DNA from: Lachnospiraceae bacterium
Lineage (GTDB): Bacteria > Bacillota > Clostridia > Oscillospirales > CAG-272
Assembly: GCA_024404495.1 (NCBI GenBank)
Contig: JAKSPT010000001.1
Coordinates: 62,001-126,000 of the forward strand
DNA: 64,000 bases
Direction: 5' to 3'
The first letter of the stretch is position 1. Every line of letters starts with the position of its first letter. Under the pieces are notes generated by a model, which was given only the letters and a program-made list of their open reading frames with translations, was not told the DNA's origin and made no database searches. Positions 17,229 to 26,193 of this stretch are shown piece by piece. The position numbers were made by a program, and so were the translations under genes.

Positions 17229-17791
17229 AGAATTTCATCCTTTTCATTTACAAATCATCTCCCGCGGCTTTGACTTATCTCGCCTTCCTGTTCCTTCTCC
17301 TCTGGGCGGCCTTGTCTCTGATCAGACCGAAGGGCTGGAAAACGGCGAACCTGCTGCTGTTCCCCCTTTCCGTGATCTGCGTCCTGTTTGCCACGCTGAT
17401 CGGCAGAGAGGCGGGAGGAGAGCACGGAACCTATCTGATCCCGTTTGAAAAATGGCGGCGGGCTCTGGAGCAGCCGGAATACTACCGGGAAATGTTCATG
17501 AACGGGCTGCTTTTCGCCCCGTTCGGCATGACGGCGTCCTGTCTGCTCCCGGAAAAGCGCGGGATCGCCGCGCGGATCCTGCTTGCGGTCTTCCTCGCGC
17601 TGACCGTCAGCGCCGCCGTCGAATACCTGCAATACCGGATGAACGTCGGCTATTTTGAAACCGACGATATCCTCTGCAACGTGCTCGGCGCGTTTTTCGG
17701 CGCCGCGCATCTGATCCTTGCCCGTTATCTCCCCGATATCATCGACCGCCTTTACGGCGTCGGTGACCGCACAGGAAAGGACGAAAGATGA
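17225..17791 (+). CDS. VanZ-like membrane protein
   Basis: A 188-residue membrane protein with four or five hydrophobic segments and the VanZ-family core: 'YLIPFEKWRRALEQPEYYRE', 'MNGLLFAPFGMTASCLLPEK' and 'SAAVEYLQYRMNVGYFETDD' followed by ILCNVLGA. The asparagine and the acidic EYLQY...DDILCN block are the most conserved parts of the family. VanZ proteins affect glycopeptide susceptibility and are common in envelope loci; the mechanism is not firmly known. The start is ATG 17225 (GGAGCGG upstream, overlapping the preceding TGA), not the earlier in-frame codon at 17096. Confidence 0.85.
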   Translation: MKNFILFIYKSSPAALTYLAFLFLLLWAALSLIRPKGWKTANLLLFPLSVICVLFATLIGREAGGEHGTYLIPFEKWRRALEQPEYYREMFMNGLLFAPFGMTASCLLPEKRGIAARILLAVFLALTVSAAVEYLQYRMNVGYFETDDILCNVLGAFFGAAHLILARYLPDIIDRLYGVGDRTGKDER

Positions 17792-18222
17792 AACGAATCT
17801 TTGCGCTCGGAATGCTGCTTCTTCTGATGCTTTCTTTCGCAGGCTGCAGCAAAGGCTACGTCGCCGCTTCCGTATATACCGTTTCCCCGGACGGAGAAGC
17901 CGGCGATAAGGTCGGCGTCATCCGGTCCAACGAAAACAAACGGCTCAAGGTGCTGACCGATATGCTCGAGGACTGCACGACCGAGCTCGGCTCGCCCGAT
18001 CTTTCCGAGGTCGCCTATCTCATTGAGGTCACCACGCACGACAGTCAGGGCAACATCACCGATCCGAGCCGGATCTTCCTCTGGTTCCGCGAGGGCGAGA
18101 TCTGGTTCTCGGTCGGGAGCAAATATTCGGATATGGAATATCTCCACAAATCGAACGCCGTGACCGAAAAAAAGCTGACGGCGCTGCTTGAAAAAATCGC
18201 GAAGGAATACGCCGGTGGCTGA
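17788..18222 (+). CDS. Small lipoprotein of unknown function
   Basis: A 144-residue protein with a lipoprotein signal peptide: basic 'MKR', hydrophobic core and the lipobox-like 'SFAGC' with Cys near residue 21. The mature part is soluble, with alternating strands and a C-terminal helix ('KKLTALLEKIAKEYAGG'). It overlaps the VanZ gene by ATGA and so is probably cotranscribed with the glycan locus. I do not recognise a family. A perfect 8-bp stem follows its stop. Confidence 0.7.
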   Translation: MKRIFALGMLLLLMLSFAGCSKGYVAASVYTVSPDGEAGDKVGVIRSNENKRLKVLTDMLEDCTTELGSPDLSEVAYLIEVTTHDSQGNITDPSRIFLWFREGEIWFSVGSKYSDMEYLHKSNAVTEKKLTALLEKIAKEYAGG

Positions 18223-18225
18223 CCC

Positions 18226-18245
18226 CTGCCCGTATTCACGGGCAG
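18226..18245 (+). other. Small perfect hairpin
   Basis: CTGCCCGT, loop ATTC, ACGGGCAG, placed 4 bases after the lipoprotein stop codon. No run of T follows, so it is at best a weak terminator or an RNA-stabilising stem before the epimerase gene. Confidence 0.5.
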
Positions 18246-18313
18246 CGGTTCTCAGCGCTTCGTTACCGGAGCGATTCGTCAGCACGAAAAACGCTTACAG
18301 GGCAGGAAACCGT

Positions 18314-19414
18314 ATGAAAAAAATCATGATTGTGTTCGGAACCAGACCCGAAGCAATAAAAATGTGCCCTCTCGTCAATGAACTGAAGCGGCGGACCGGG
18401 ATCGCTGTCAGCGTATGCGTGACCGGTCAGCATCGGGAAATGCTTGATCCGATCCTTCGCGGCTTCAACGTCGTTCCGGACTTTGATCTGTCGATCATGA
18501 AGCCTTCTCAGGACCTTTTCGACGTTACGACCGGGATCCTCCCGGGCATCAGGACCGTATTGGAGCAGGTCAGACCGGATATCGTTCTGATCCACGGAGA
18601 CACCTCGACGGCTTTTGCCGCCGCTCTTGCCTGCTTCTACCTTCAGATCCCCGTCGGGCACGTGGAAGCCGGTCTTCGGACTTATGATATCCGTTCCCCG
18701 TTTCCCGAGGAATTCAACCGTCAGGCTGTCGATATCATCAGCAGATATCATTTCGTTCCGACCGAATCCGCAAAGGAAAACCTTCTGCGGGAGGGAAAGG
18801 ACGAAAAAACCGTATTCGTTACCGGAAATACTGCCATAGACACGCTGAAAACGACCGTCCGACCCGATTATTCCCATCCGGAGCTTGAATGGGCGAAAGG
18901 AAGCCGCCTGATCCTGATCACGGCACACCGAAGAGAAAACCTCGGCAAACCAATGGAAAATATGTTCCGCGCCATCCGGAGAGTGCTGGAAGAGCATCCC
19001 GACGTGAAGGCGATTTTCCCGGTCCACCCGAACCCCGCCGTCAGAGAAAAGGCAAAAGAGTTCCTCGGCGGCGACGACCGCATTCACGTCATCGAACCGC
19101 TTGAGGTCGCGGATTTTCATAATTTTCTCGAAAGAAGCTATCTGATCCTGACCGACTCCGGCGGAATTCAGGAGGAAGCCCCCTCTCTCGGCGTCCCGGT
19201 ATTGGTCATGCGCAACGCGACCGAGCGACCCGAAGGGATCGCGGCTGGTACGCTCCGGCTGGTGGGAACCGAAGAAAAAACCGTATACGACGGTTTTTCC
19301 CTTCTTCTTGACGATCCGGAAGAATACGAAAAAATGAGAAAAGCCTCAAATCCCTACGGGGACGGCTTCGCCTGTCAAAGGATCGCCGACGTATTGGAGC
19401 GTACCGATCTGTAA
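18314..19414 (+). CDS. wecB: UDP-N-acetylglucosamine 2-epimerase (non-hydrolysing)
   Basis: A 366-residue enzyme interconverting UDP-GlcNAc and UDP-ManNAc, a precursor of wall teichoic acid linkage units and other glycans. Family blocks are intact: 'VFGTRPEAIKMCPL', 'HGDTSTAFAAALACF', 'VGHVEAGLRT', 'FPEEFNRQAVD', 'ITAHRRENLG' and 'LTDSGGIQEEAPSLGVPVL'. I start at ATG 18314 with GGCAGGAAA before it; the frame is open further upstream but overlaps the lipoprotein gene and lacks homology. It closes the glycan locus. The B. subtilis name mnaA would fit equally well. Confidence 0.93.
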   Translation: MKKIMIVFGTRPEAIKMCPLVNELKRRTGIAVSVCVTGQHREMLDPILRGFNVVPDFDLSIMKPSQDLFDVTTGILPGIRTVLEQVRPDIVLIHGDTSTAFAAALACFYLQIPVGHVEAGLRTYDIRSPFPEEFNRQAVDIISRYHFVPTESAKENLLREGKDEKTVFVTGNTAIDTLKTTVRPDYSHPELEWAKGSRLILITAHRRENLGKPMENMFRAIRRVLEEHPDVKAIFPVHPNPAVREKAKEFLGGDDRIHVIEPLEVADFHNFLERSYLILTDSGGIQEEAPSLGVPVLVMRNATERPEGIAAGTLRLVGTEEKTVYDGFSLLLDDPEEYEKMRKASNPYGDGFACQRIADVLERTDL

Positions 19415-19525
19415 ACCGCCGAAACGGCAATCCCGCGCGGAAAAGCTCCCGTACCGGTCTGTCCGCGGCGGAAGACACGGAAAAACGGGAAACACAACCC
19501 TCACAACGCTTTGAAGGAAACAATT

Positions 19526-20326
19526 ATGGGAAATGAATTCAACGTCCTTGCCGTCGGCGACGTCGTCGGGCAGGAATCGGTCGCCTATCTCGAAAAGACG
19601 CTCGGGCGGCTGCGCGACCGTCTGAACGTCGATCTCTGCGTGGTCAACGGCGAAAACGCCGCCGCGGGAAACGGGATCGACCGGCAGTCCGCGGAACGGA
19701 TCTTCCGCGCGGGCGCCGACGTCATCACCTCCGGCAACCATATCTGGCAGAAAAAAGAGGCGCTCTCTTTGCTTGACGAGACCGAATACCTCCTCCGCCC
19801 GGCAAACTATCCCTCCGACGCCCCCGGAAACGGGTACGCAGTCGCGGATGCCGGCGGGCTGCGCGTCCTCGTGATCTCGGTCATGGGCGTCGTTTATCTC
19901 GATCCGCTCGACGACCCCTTCCGCACGGTCGACCGGATCCTGAAGGAGGTCCGGGATTACGACCTCTCCTTCGTCGATCTCCACGCGGAGGCGACCTCCG
20001 AAAAGCGCGCGATGGGCTTCTACCTCGACGGCAGAGTGACCGCGCTCTGGGGCACGCACACCCACGTCCAGACCTCCGATCTGACGGTCCTCCCGAACGG
20101 GACGGGCTATATCACCGACCTCGGCATGACCGGTCCGCGCGACTCGGTCCTCGGCGTTCAGCCCGGGATCATCATCCGGAAAATGAAGACCCATATGCCC
20201 GGCAGATTCGATCTTGCCGAAGGCAATATCCACCTTCACGGCGCGCTCTTCACCGTCTCAAAAATGACCGGAAAGGTCGTTTCGACAAGACTCATCAATA
20301 CGGAAAACGAGGATTATTTCAAATGA
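19526..20326 (+). CDS. ymdB: YmdB-type metallophosphoesterase (TIGR00282 family)
   Basis: A 266-residue dinuclear-metal phosphoesterase. Characterised members hydrolyse 2',3'-cyclic nucleotides and influence biofilm and motility decisions. Metal-binding blocks are visible: 'VGDVVGQES', 'VNGENAAAG', 'TSGNHIWQKKE' and 'GTHTHVQTSD', and the length is normal. The start is ATG 19526, with GAAGGAAA 8 bases upstream; the in-frame codon at 19511 overlaps that site. It overlaps the next gene by ATGA. It usually sits near rny/cinA in Firmicutes, so this location is separate from that setting. Confidence 0.9.
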   Translation: MGNEFNVLAVGDVVGQESVAYLEKTLGRLRDRLNVDLCVVNGENAAAGNGIDRQSAERIFRAGADVITSGNHIWQKKEALSLLDETEYLLRPANYPSDAPGNGYAVADAGGLRVLVISVMGVVYLDPLDDPFRTVDRILKEVRDYDLSFVDLHAEATSEKRAMGFYLDGRVTALWGTHTHVQTSDLTVLPNGTGYITDLGMTGPRDSVLGVQPGIIIRKMKTHMPGRFDLAEGNIHLHGALFTVSKMTGKVVSTRLINTENEDYFK

Positions 20327-20826
20327 TACTTTCTTTTCAGGGCAAAACGCCCGACACGAAAAAAGCCGCCTTCGTCGCCGGGAATTCTTCGATCATCGGC
20401 AGCGTCACCCTTTCCGAAAAATCGTCGGTATGGTTCTCCGCCGTTCTGCGCGGGGACGAATGCCCGATCACCGTCGGCGAGGGCTCGAATATTCAGGATA
20501 ACGCCACCGTCCACGGCGATTTCGGCCACGACGTCGTGATCGGAAAGAACGTCACGGTCGGTCACAACGCCGTCGTACACGGCTGTGAGATCGGCGACGG
20601 GACGCTCGTCGGCATGGGCGCGATCGTGCTCAACGGCGCGAAGATCGGTAAAGAGTGCGTCATCGGCGCGGGCGCCGTCGTCAGGGAAAACGAGATCATT
20701 CCCGACCGTTCGCTCGTCGTCGGCGTGCCCGCAAAGGTCATCCGTACGATCACCGATCCCTCGGGGAATCTGAAAAACGCAGAGACCTATATCGCTCTGG
20801 CGGAGGAATACGCCGCCGCTCATTGA
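20323..20826 (+). CDS. Gamma-class carbonic anhydrase-like hexapeptide protein
   Basis: A 167-residue left-handed beta-helix protein of the gamma-CA/YrdA family. Hexapeptide repeats run through 'SSIIGSVTLSEKSSVWFSAV', 'IGKNVTVGHNAVVHGCEIGD' and 'IGKECVIGAGAVVRE'. Candidate zinc-binding histidines are those in 'TVHGDFGH' and 'VGHNAVVHG'. It is translationally coupled to the YmdB gene. Many family members are of unproven activity, so carbonic anhydrase is a family label only. A CG-rich hairpin (20814-20832) overlaps the stop codon. Confidence 0.85.
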   Translation: MILSFQGKTPDTKKAAFVAGNSSIIGSVTLSEKSSVWFSAVLRGDECPITVGEGSNIQDNATVHGDFGHDVVIGKNVTVGHNAVVHGCEIGDGTLVGMGAIVLNGAKIGKECVIGAGAVVRENEIIPDRSLVVGVPAKVIRTITDPSGNLKNAETYIALAEEYAAAH

Positions 20827-20913
20827 GCGGCGCGCTTCTCTTCCCTTTTTCGCCGGTTTTTGACGATCCGTCATTTTTTATTGAAAAAAGCCGAAAAAAG
20901 ATCGAAAAAACAC

Positions 20914-20942
20914 TTGACAAACGGTATTACTTGTGATACAAT
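20914..20942 (+). promoter_or_regulatory. Sigma-A promoter of rplJL
   Basis: Perfect TTGACA at 20914-20919, 17-base spacer, TACAAT at 20937-20942. It is placed directly before the L10 leader. Confidence 0.92.
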
Positions 20943-20950
20943 ATCCCGGT

Positions 20951-21080
20951 AAACCAAAGACAGCAGGTTCAAGGTAAAAGTCACGCTGAAAAGCAGTGCT
21001 TTCCTGCCGAGGTGAACGATTTCAGAATTCATATTGATTTTTGACGTTCCCGAGGCACCCTTGTGCTTGCGGGAATTTTC
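20951..21080 (+). ncRNA. Ribosomal protein L10 leader
   Basis: A 130-base leader between the promoter and rplJ with the known arrangement of L10 leaders: the conserved 'AAAGACAGCAGG' near the 5' end, a pairing 'CCTGCCGAGGT' some 50 bases later, and a distal hairpin around TTCCCGAGGCAC/GTGCTTGCGGGAA followed by TTTTCG. The L10(L12)4 complex binds this RNA to repress its own operon. Confidence 0.88.
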
Positions 21081-21108
21081 GTTTATAATCCCATAGGAGG
21101 TGAAAATC

Positions 21109-21633
21109 ATGCCCAGTTCCAAAATTCTTGAGCAGAAGATCGCGCAGACAGAGGCTCTGACCGAGAAGGTCAAGAACGCCGCTTCCGGCGTTATCGTGAC
21201 TTACGCAGGTATCACCGTCGAGCAGGACACCGCACTCCGTGCAGCGCTCCGCAAGGCCGGCGTTGACTACAAGGTCTATAAGAACACGATGACCGGTCGT
21301 GCCTGCGAGGCTGCCGGCTACGGCGCTCTGAAGGATCAGCTGGAGGGAATGACCGCTTTCGCGCTCAGCGAAAACGACCCCGTCGCTCCCGCTAAGGTTC
21401 TGAAGGAATATGCCGAAAAGATCGAGTCCTTCGACATCAAGGGTGGTTTTGTTGACGGCGAAGTTCTTGACAAGAACGGCGTTATCGCTCTTGCCAACAT
21501 CCCGAACAAGGAAACCCTCGTTTGCAAGGTCATGCTCGGTATCCGTTCTCCCCTGCAAAATCTCGCATACGTTCTCCAGGCTGTCATCGACAAGAGTGGA
21601 GAAGCTCCCGCAACCGAAGCTGCCGCGGAATAA
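21109..21633 (+). CDS. rplJ: 50S ribosomal protein L10
   Basis: A 174-residue L10, base of the ribosomal stalk, binding 23S rRNA and L7/L12 dimers. The N-terminal globular domain ('ILEQKIAQTEALTEKVKNA') and the helical C-terminal L7/L12-binding part ('IRSPLQNLAYVLQAVIDKS') are as expected. I start at ATG 21109 with GGAGGT at 21096-21101; the in-frame GTG 21100 overlaps this site. It is followed by rplL, and the operon should be autoregulated through the leader. Confidence 0.96.
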   Translation: MPSSKILEQKIAQTEALTEKVKNAASGVIVTYAGITVEQDTALRAALRKAGVDYKVYKNTMTGRACEAAGYGALKDQLEGMTAFALSENDPVAPAKVLKEYAEKIESFDIKGGFVDGEVLDKNGVIALANIPNKETLVCKVMLGIRSPLQNLAYVLQAVIDKSGEAPATEAAAE

Positions 21634-21682
21634 GTGCAGCGCCTAACAAAAATTAAGAAAAATCGGAGGTTATTAAACTACC

Positions 21683-22063
21683 ATGGCTACTGAAAAGACT
21701 GAAAAGCTGCTTGAAGAAATCAAAGGTCTGACCATTCTTGAGATGGCTGATCTCGTTAAGGCTCTCGAGGAGACCTTCGGCGTTACCGCCGCTCCCGTTG
21801 CCGTTGCCGGCGGTGCCGCTGCCGCTGCTGCTGCTCCTGCTGAGGAAGAGAAGACCGAATTCGACGTCGTTCTCACCGGTGCAGGCGCTTCCAAGCTGAA
21901 CGTTATCAAGGTCGTCCGCGAGATCACCGGCCTCGGCCTGAAGGACGCGAAGGATCTCGTTGAGGCTGCTCCTAAGGCTGTCAAGGAAGGCGTTTCCAAG
22001 GACGAGGCTGAGGGCTACAAGAAGCAGCTCGAAGAGGCCGGCGCTACCGTCGAACTCAAGTAA
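21683..22063 (+). CDS. rplL: 50S ribosomal protein L7/L12
   Basis: A 126-residue stalk protein. The N-terminal dimerisation helices ('[20 protein letters not shown]'), an alanine-rich hinge ('[14 protein letters not shown]') and the C-terminal factor-binding domain ('[20 protein letters not shown]') are all present. It recruits elongation factors to the ribosome. TCGGAGG provides the ribosome site. A strong terminator follows. Confidence 0.97.
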   Translation: MATEKTEKLLEEIKGLTILEMADLVKALEETFGVTAAPVAVAGGAAAAAAAPAEEEKTEFDVVLTGAGASKLNVIKVVREITGLGLKDAKDLVEAAPKAVKEGVSKDEAEGYKKQLEEAGATVELK

Positions 22064-22082
22064 TTCTGATTTTCACCCGAAA

Positions 22083-22111
22083 CACGACCGGAATTCCGGT
22101 CGTGTTTTTTT
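22083..22111 (+). terminator. Rho-independent terminator of rplJL
   Basis: An 11-bp perfect stem CACGACCGGAA/TTCCGGTCGTG with almost no loop, followed by seven T. Confidence 0.93.
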
Positions 22112-22148
22112 CTTTCAGACCCTTTCGGCAAAAAACGCGCGTTTCGTA

Positions 22149-22177
22149 TTGTGTTTTCCCGGGTTTTATGCTATACT
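22149..22177 (+). promoter_or_regulatory. Promoter with extended -10
   Basis: TTGTGT at 22149-22154, 17-base spacer, TATACT at 22172-22177 preceded by TG one base upstream (TGCTATACT). It drives the large unknown gene starting at 22284. Confidence 0.75.
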
Positions 22178-22283
22178 TTTTTGAAGAATCGGGTTTTTGA
22201 AGCGTTTTCGTAATTTTTTGCCCCGCCCCGGGGTATTGAGAATGAACGCAAACCGAACCACATCCGAAGAAAGGACCATTATT

Positions 22284-25200
22284 ATGAACGGAAATCAGCA
22301 GAACGTAAGCGAAAACGAACGGAGAACGGAGGAAGCGGAAAGCGAAGCCTTCCGCACGGAAACCGTCCTTCCCGTCCTCGATTCGGTCAAAAAGAATCTG
22401 GACGATCTGTACGGCGTTTACGAAAAGACGATCCCCACGAACGCCATCAACCGCCTCGATTACGTCATGATCGACGGCAGAAGCGCCCGTTCCTACATCA
22501 ACGATTATATTGACGCGGGTTATAAAGAGTTCGACGACGACGAGCTCCTCGCTCTGCTCCCGGATATGATCGTCAGCGCTCAGCTTCAGGGAAAGCGCGT
22601 GACCGCCGCGCTGCCGAACGGAAACCGCCCGTTTGAAAGCAGTCAGACCGAGCCCTTCCCGCAATTCCTCGGAAACCTCGAAGAAAATACGCTTTCGCGG
22701 ATGAGGGAATACTGCGTCCCCGGAAAGATCCCCGTTTCCTCCGGACTGTCGCCCGATGCCGCACGGGAGGCGGAAAAGGAATCCCTTTCCCTGCTCGAAA
22801 AACACAGCGCCCTCTCGATGCCCGACCTTTACAACACCGACGTTTCCTTCTTCAAACAGGATATCATGCGCGGCGTCCGTGCGGACGTACGCTGGAATCC
22901 CGACGGAACCAAGACCAACCGTGATCTTCTGAAGGAAGCCGAAAATTCCGACATCAATATCCGTCTCAGCCGCAATTCCTTCACGACTCACGTCATCGCG
23001 CTGATGATGAGCGAGGGCGTTTCTCCCGAGGTCATCTTCGATCCCGACCGGGGCGCCGATCTGCGCGAGGCCGCCGGAAAGAGAGTATACGAGCTCTGCC
23101 GGAACAGGGACACCGCCGAACTGATGCGCATCAACGTAAACGGCGCGATCGCGATCGAAAACCATATCGAAAAAGGCGTGAAAGATATCGACTATTCCGA
23201 TATCAACGCCCGCCGCAGTCCCGAGGCGGTCCACCTCGCGATGCTCGGGCTCACCGCCTTCGATATCCTGCAGGAGCGTGACAAGAACAAGCCCTACGCA
23301 AAGCAGGCACTTGCCGAGCGGGAGGACGACGTACTCGACGGCAGCAAAGAAAAGGAAGATAAATACGATAAAAAACTGATGGAACTGACCGAACACGCCA
23401 CCGTCTGCTCTCTCGTGTACTCGGACCGCAACGCGGATCTGAAAATGACGGATACCGCGCTCGGGATCGAATCCGCGTCCCGGTTCCGTGATTTCAACGC
23501 CAATTCGTATATTTACGCCGGATTTTTCCGTTCCGTCCTCTCCGACGCGGAAAAAACCGGAAAGCCCTTCTTCAAGGCGATTCCCTTTTCGTCCTATTCG
23601 AACCTATACGGCGCGGGCGATCCGCTTTCTTTCCAAGAGGACAAAACGAAGGCGGCGGATCTGCGCGACGGGATCCTTGCCATGACCGAGCCCGGGCAGG
23701 TCAGGAGCTTTGCGAAGAGCGTCACCTCCGGCGAGTTTGACAAAACGCACGTCTTTGCCTTCCATGCCGATAAGGGCGCTGCCGCGTTTACGCTGAAAGA
23801 GCGCGTACCGGGCGTTTCCGACCGGCTTGCCCTTCCCGACGAGGAAAGAACCTTCAACGGAGAAAAATTCACCGCACCGACGAAGGCTCGCTATACCGAA
23901 AACGGTGTCAGGAACCGGACCTCGAATCTGGATATGGAAGTCTTCCGCGCGCTCTCCAACCATTTCGATATCAACTACTCCAAGGGAGAAGGGACCGACC
24001 GCATCTACAGCGTCGACGATAACGGTCAGCTCGTTTCCATGAAGGACTACGATTTCGCATCGCCCGACGCCAAAGGGCATCTGCGTGATCTTGCGGTTTC
24101 CGGCCGTCTTTTCGCGGTCAGGGCAGAAGAGACCGCACCGGTCCAGCTTCAGTTCACGCCGGACGCCAAAATCGCCTACAAATGGAACGTCAAGGCCGCT
24201 GCCGAGCTCGACGCGCCCGCAAGACCGGTTTCCTTCGGCATTCTCCAACGCATCGGCGCAATGTTCGGCATCGAAAGCTGTAAGAATCAGAAAAAGCTGT
24301 ACGAGGCCGAAAAAGCGCGTCAGACGCTGAGCGCTTCGCTCAACCGGATCAAGGAAGAGCGCAAGCCCCTTGCTTCCTTTGAAGCGCGCAAAGCAATGCG
24401 CCTCGAAGCCGAGGAACGCGGACGGCAGGAAAAGCTCGCCGAGCTGAACCTCCAAGCCGTTTCCCGCGAAAGCCGGCTGCGCGCCATGGCTGACGTTTAC
24501 GGCTCCGCTCCGGTCTCTCACGACGAGCTTCTTGCCGACAGAAGCTATACGAAAGAGCAGTTCGCATCTCTGAAAGATCACCGTTCGCTCGGGCTCGCCG
24601 ACACGCTCGAAACCGGAACGCTTCCCGAGGTCAAAGACGGAAAGATTCAATTCCGTGAGTCCGACTTCATCGCGCTCTCGATGTTTGCCTCCGCAAACGT
24701 CAATTATGCCGGAAAAATGCGCTCCGGGTCCGAGGATTCCGACGCGCTCGACCCCATCGTCAGCCGCAGCACCGCCTCCACGATGTTCCTTGAAGACGTC
24801 GTCCTCACCCAAAACCGAAACGGCACGGTGCTTCCCCGTCAGGGGATCGGCAGATTCATTCAGAATACGATCAGCCACGGCAGAGACGACGCGGCGAAAG
24901 CGATCGAAGAATACCGCGCAGGGAATAAGGACGCGCTGGCATCGATTCTCGCGGACGGTCTGGCATTTGCCAACGTCAACTATTCCATCGGCAAGGTCGA
25001 TTCCGAACTGAGCGGTCCCGTGCGCCATTATATGAACGCCGCCGGCGATATGATGGCTGCAGACCCCGAACTCGCGGATCTGATCCGCGCGAAGTCCGAA
25101 GCTTTCCGGAAAGAATCCGCGGAAAAACTGATTGAAAACCGGAAAAACAAAGAACGCTTCGAACGGAAAAACGGCGCTTATATGAAAGAGGTCGAGGAGA

Positions 25201-26105
25201 CCCTCAAAAAGCAGACCGCCGCCATCAAGGACCTTTCCAAAAAGGCGAAAACCGCCGCAAATGAGGAGCGATCCGCCAAAGAAACCGGCAATCCTCCGCC
25301 CGAACACGGTGAGAAATACTACCGCGACCTTATGATCGCCGAACATGAAAAGCAGCAGAAATACTATTACACGGACAACGCAAGGCACTACGGACTCCTT
25401 CAGGAATCCGCCAATTTCCCCTGCCTTGAAAAAGTCCATACGATCAACAGCGCCTTTGATCCTGACCGTATGGTAACACAGCTGAGACAGGACGCGCAGG
25501 TCCGCCGTGTGCTGGAAGCCGGAAAGAGCGCAAAGTCCGAACTGGAAAAAGCCGCGCTGGAAGGCAGAAAAGCCGATCATCCGGAAGCACTGATGAGAGC
25601 AGTCTACAAGGCGGAACTGATCCGGACCAGCGTCGGCAGCCGCAGAAGCGCCGATGCCGAACGCGGAGCCGAGCTCGCGGCTAAGGATCCCACCGTGAAC
25701 AGACTGAAGTCCGAGGAGATCCTGCCCATGCGGCGCGATTACGACCCGAATCTGAATACCGCAGACAAAAACAAAGCCACCAAACTGATGACCGGGTATA
25801 TCTCCATCAACCACCTTACGCAGTACGCCGAGACGCGCACGCCGTACACGCCCCTCGCCCTCTCCCTTTCCGATCCCGAAAACGGTGACGCCGCGTTTGA
25901 CGCGGTCTATCCCGACCTCTGTAAAAAAACCGGCAGGCTGGCATCCCTTTCCCCGGACGATCTGGTAAAGGAATCGCAAAATGCAGAGACCAAGGTCACG
26001 GGATATTTGCGGAAGCTTGCCGAGGAAAAAGAGAAGACGGAAATCAGGGAAAAGGCACCCGCCGCCGAAGAAAAAAAGGAAGTTCAGAAGGAAAAGCTGC
26101 CCTGA
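22284..26105 (+). CDS. Large soluble protein of unknown family (1,273 residues)
   Basis: I do not recognise this protein. It has no signal peptide and no membrane segment, so it is probably cytoplasmic. It is rich in charged residues, with helix-prone, coiled-coil-like stretches around residues 690-740 ('YEAEKARQTLSASLNRIKEE') and 960-1010 ('KKQTAAIKDLSKKAKTAANE'), and ends in a Lys/Glu tail. There are no Walker, HNH, protease or nucleotidyltransferase motifs that I can see. I start at ATG 22284, preceded by AAGAAAGGA; earlier in-frame codons (22197, 22242) have no such site. It has its own promoter and follows the rplJL terminator, so it is an independent unit. Codon use is like the host's. 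Confidence 0.85.
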   Translation: MNGNQQNVSENERRTEEAESEAFRTETVLPVLDSVKKNLDDLYGVYEKTIPTNAINRLDYVMIDGRSARSYINDYIDAGYKEFDDDELLALLPDMIVSAQLQGKRVTAALPNGNRPFESSQTEPFPQFLGNLEENTLSRMREYCVPGKIPVSSGLSPDAAREAEKESLSLLEKHSALSMPDLYNTDVSFFKQDIMRGVRADVRWNPDGTKTNRDLLKEAENSDINIRLSRNSFTTHVIALMMSEGVSPEVIFDPDRGADLREAAGKRVYELCRNRDTAELMRINVNGAIAIENHIEKGVKDIDYSDINARRSPEAVHLAMLGLTAFDILQERDKNKPYAKQALAEREDDVLDGSKEKEDKYDKKLMELTEHATVCSLVYSDRNADLKMTDTALGIESASRFRDFNANSYIYAGFFRSVLSDAEKTGKPFFKAIPFSSYSNLYGAGDPLSFQEDKTKAADLRDGILAMTEPGQVRSFAKSVTSGEFDKTHVFAFHADKGAAAFTLKERVPGVSDRLALPDEERTFNGEKFTAPTKARYTENGVRNRTSNLDMEVFRALSNHFDINYSKGEGTDRIYSVDDNGQLVSMKDYDFASPDAKGHLRDLAVSGRLFAVRAEETAPVQLQFTPDAKIAYKWNVKAAAELDAPARPVSFGILQRIGAMFGIESCKNQKKLYEAEKARQTLSASLNRIKEERKPLASFEARKAMRLEAEERGRQEKLAELNLQAVSRESRLRAMADVYGSAPVSHDELLADRSYTKEQFASLKDHRSLGLADTLETGTLPEVKDGKIQFRESDFIALSMFASANVNYAGKMRSGSEDSDALDPIVSRSTASTMFLEDVVLTQNRNGTVLPRQGIGRFIQNTISHGRDDAAKAIEEYRAGNKDALASILADGLAFANVNYSIGKVDSELSGPVRHYMNAAGDMMAADPELADLIRAKSEAFRKESAEKLIENRKNKERFERKNGAYMKEVEETLKKQTAAIKDLSKKAKTAANEERSAKETGNPPPEHGEKYYRDLMIAEHEKQQKYYYTDNARHYGLLQESANFPCLEKVHTINSAFDPDRMVTQLRQDAQVRRVLEAGKSAKSELEKAALEGRKADHPEALMRAVYKAELIRTSVGSRRSADAERGAELAAKDPTVNRLKSEEILPMRRDYDPNLNTADKNKATKLMTGYISINHLTQYAETRTPYTPLALSLSDPENGDAAFDAVYPDLCKKTGRLASLSPDDLVKESQNAETKVTGYLRKLAEEKEKTEIREKAPAAEEKKEVQKEKLP

Positions 26106-26193
26106 TTCCGACGTTTCCTTTCCAACTTCAGAACGTCACCTTATTTCCGGAAGAAAGGACGCTTTCGCTTCGCGAGAGCTATTGGTCACAGAA

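Noticed and set aside
19415..19525. Possible terminator or promoter between the epimerase and ymdB genes
   Set aside because: Only weak, imperfect CG-rich pairings are present and no T run or -10/-35 pair was found.
23604..25979. A 791-codon minus-strand open frame opposite the large unknown gene
   Set aside because: The plus strand has a promoter, ribosome site and continuous frame. The minus frame is Phe/Gly/Val-rich shadow sequence. Because the plus gene is itself unknown, a small doubt remains.
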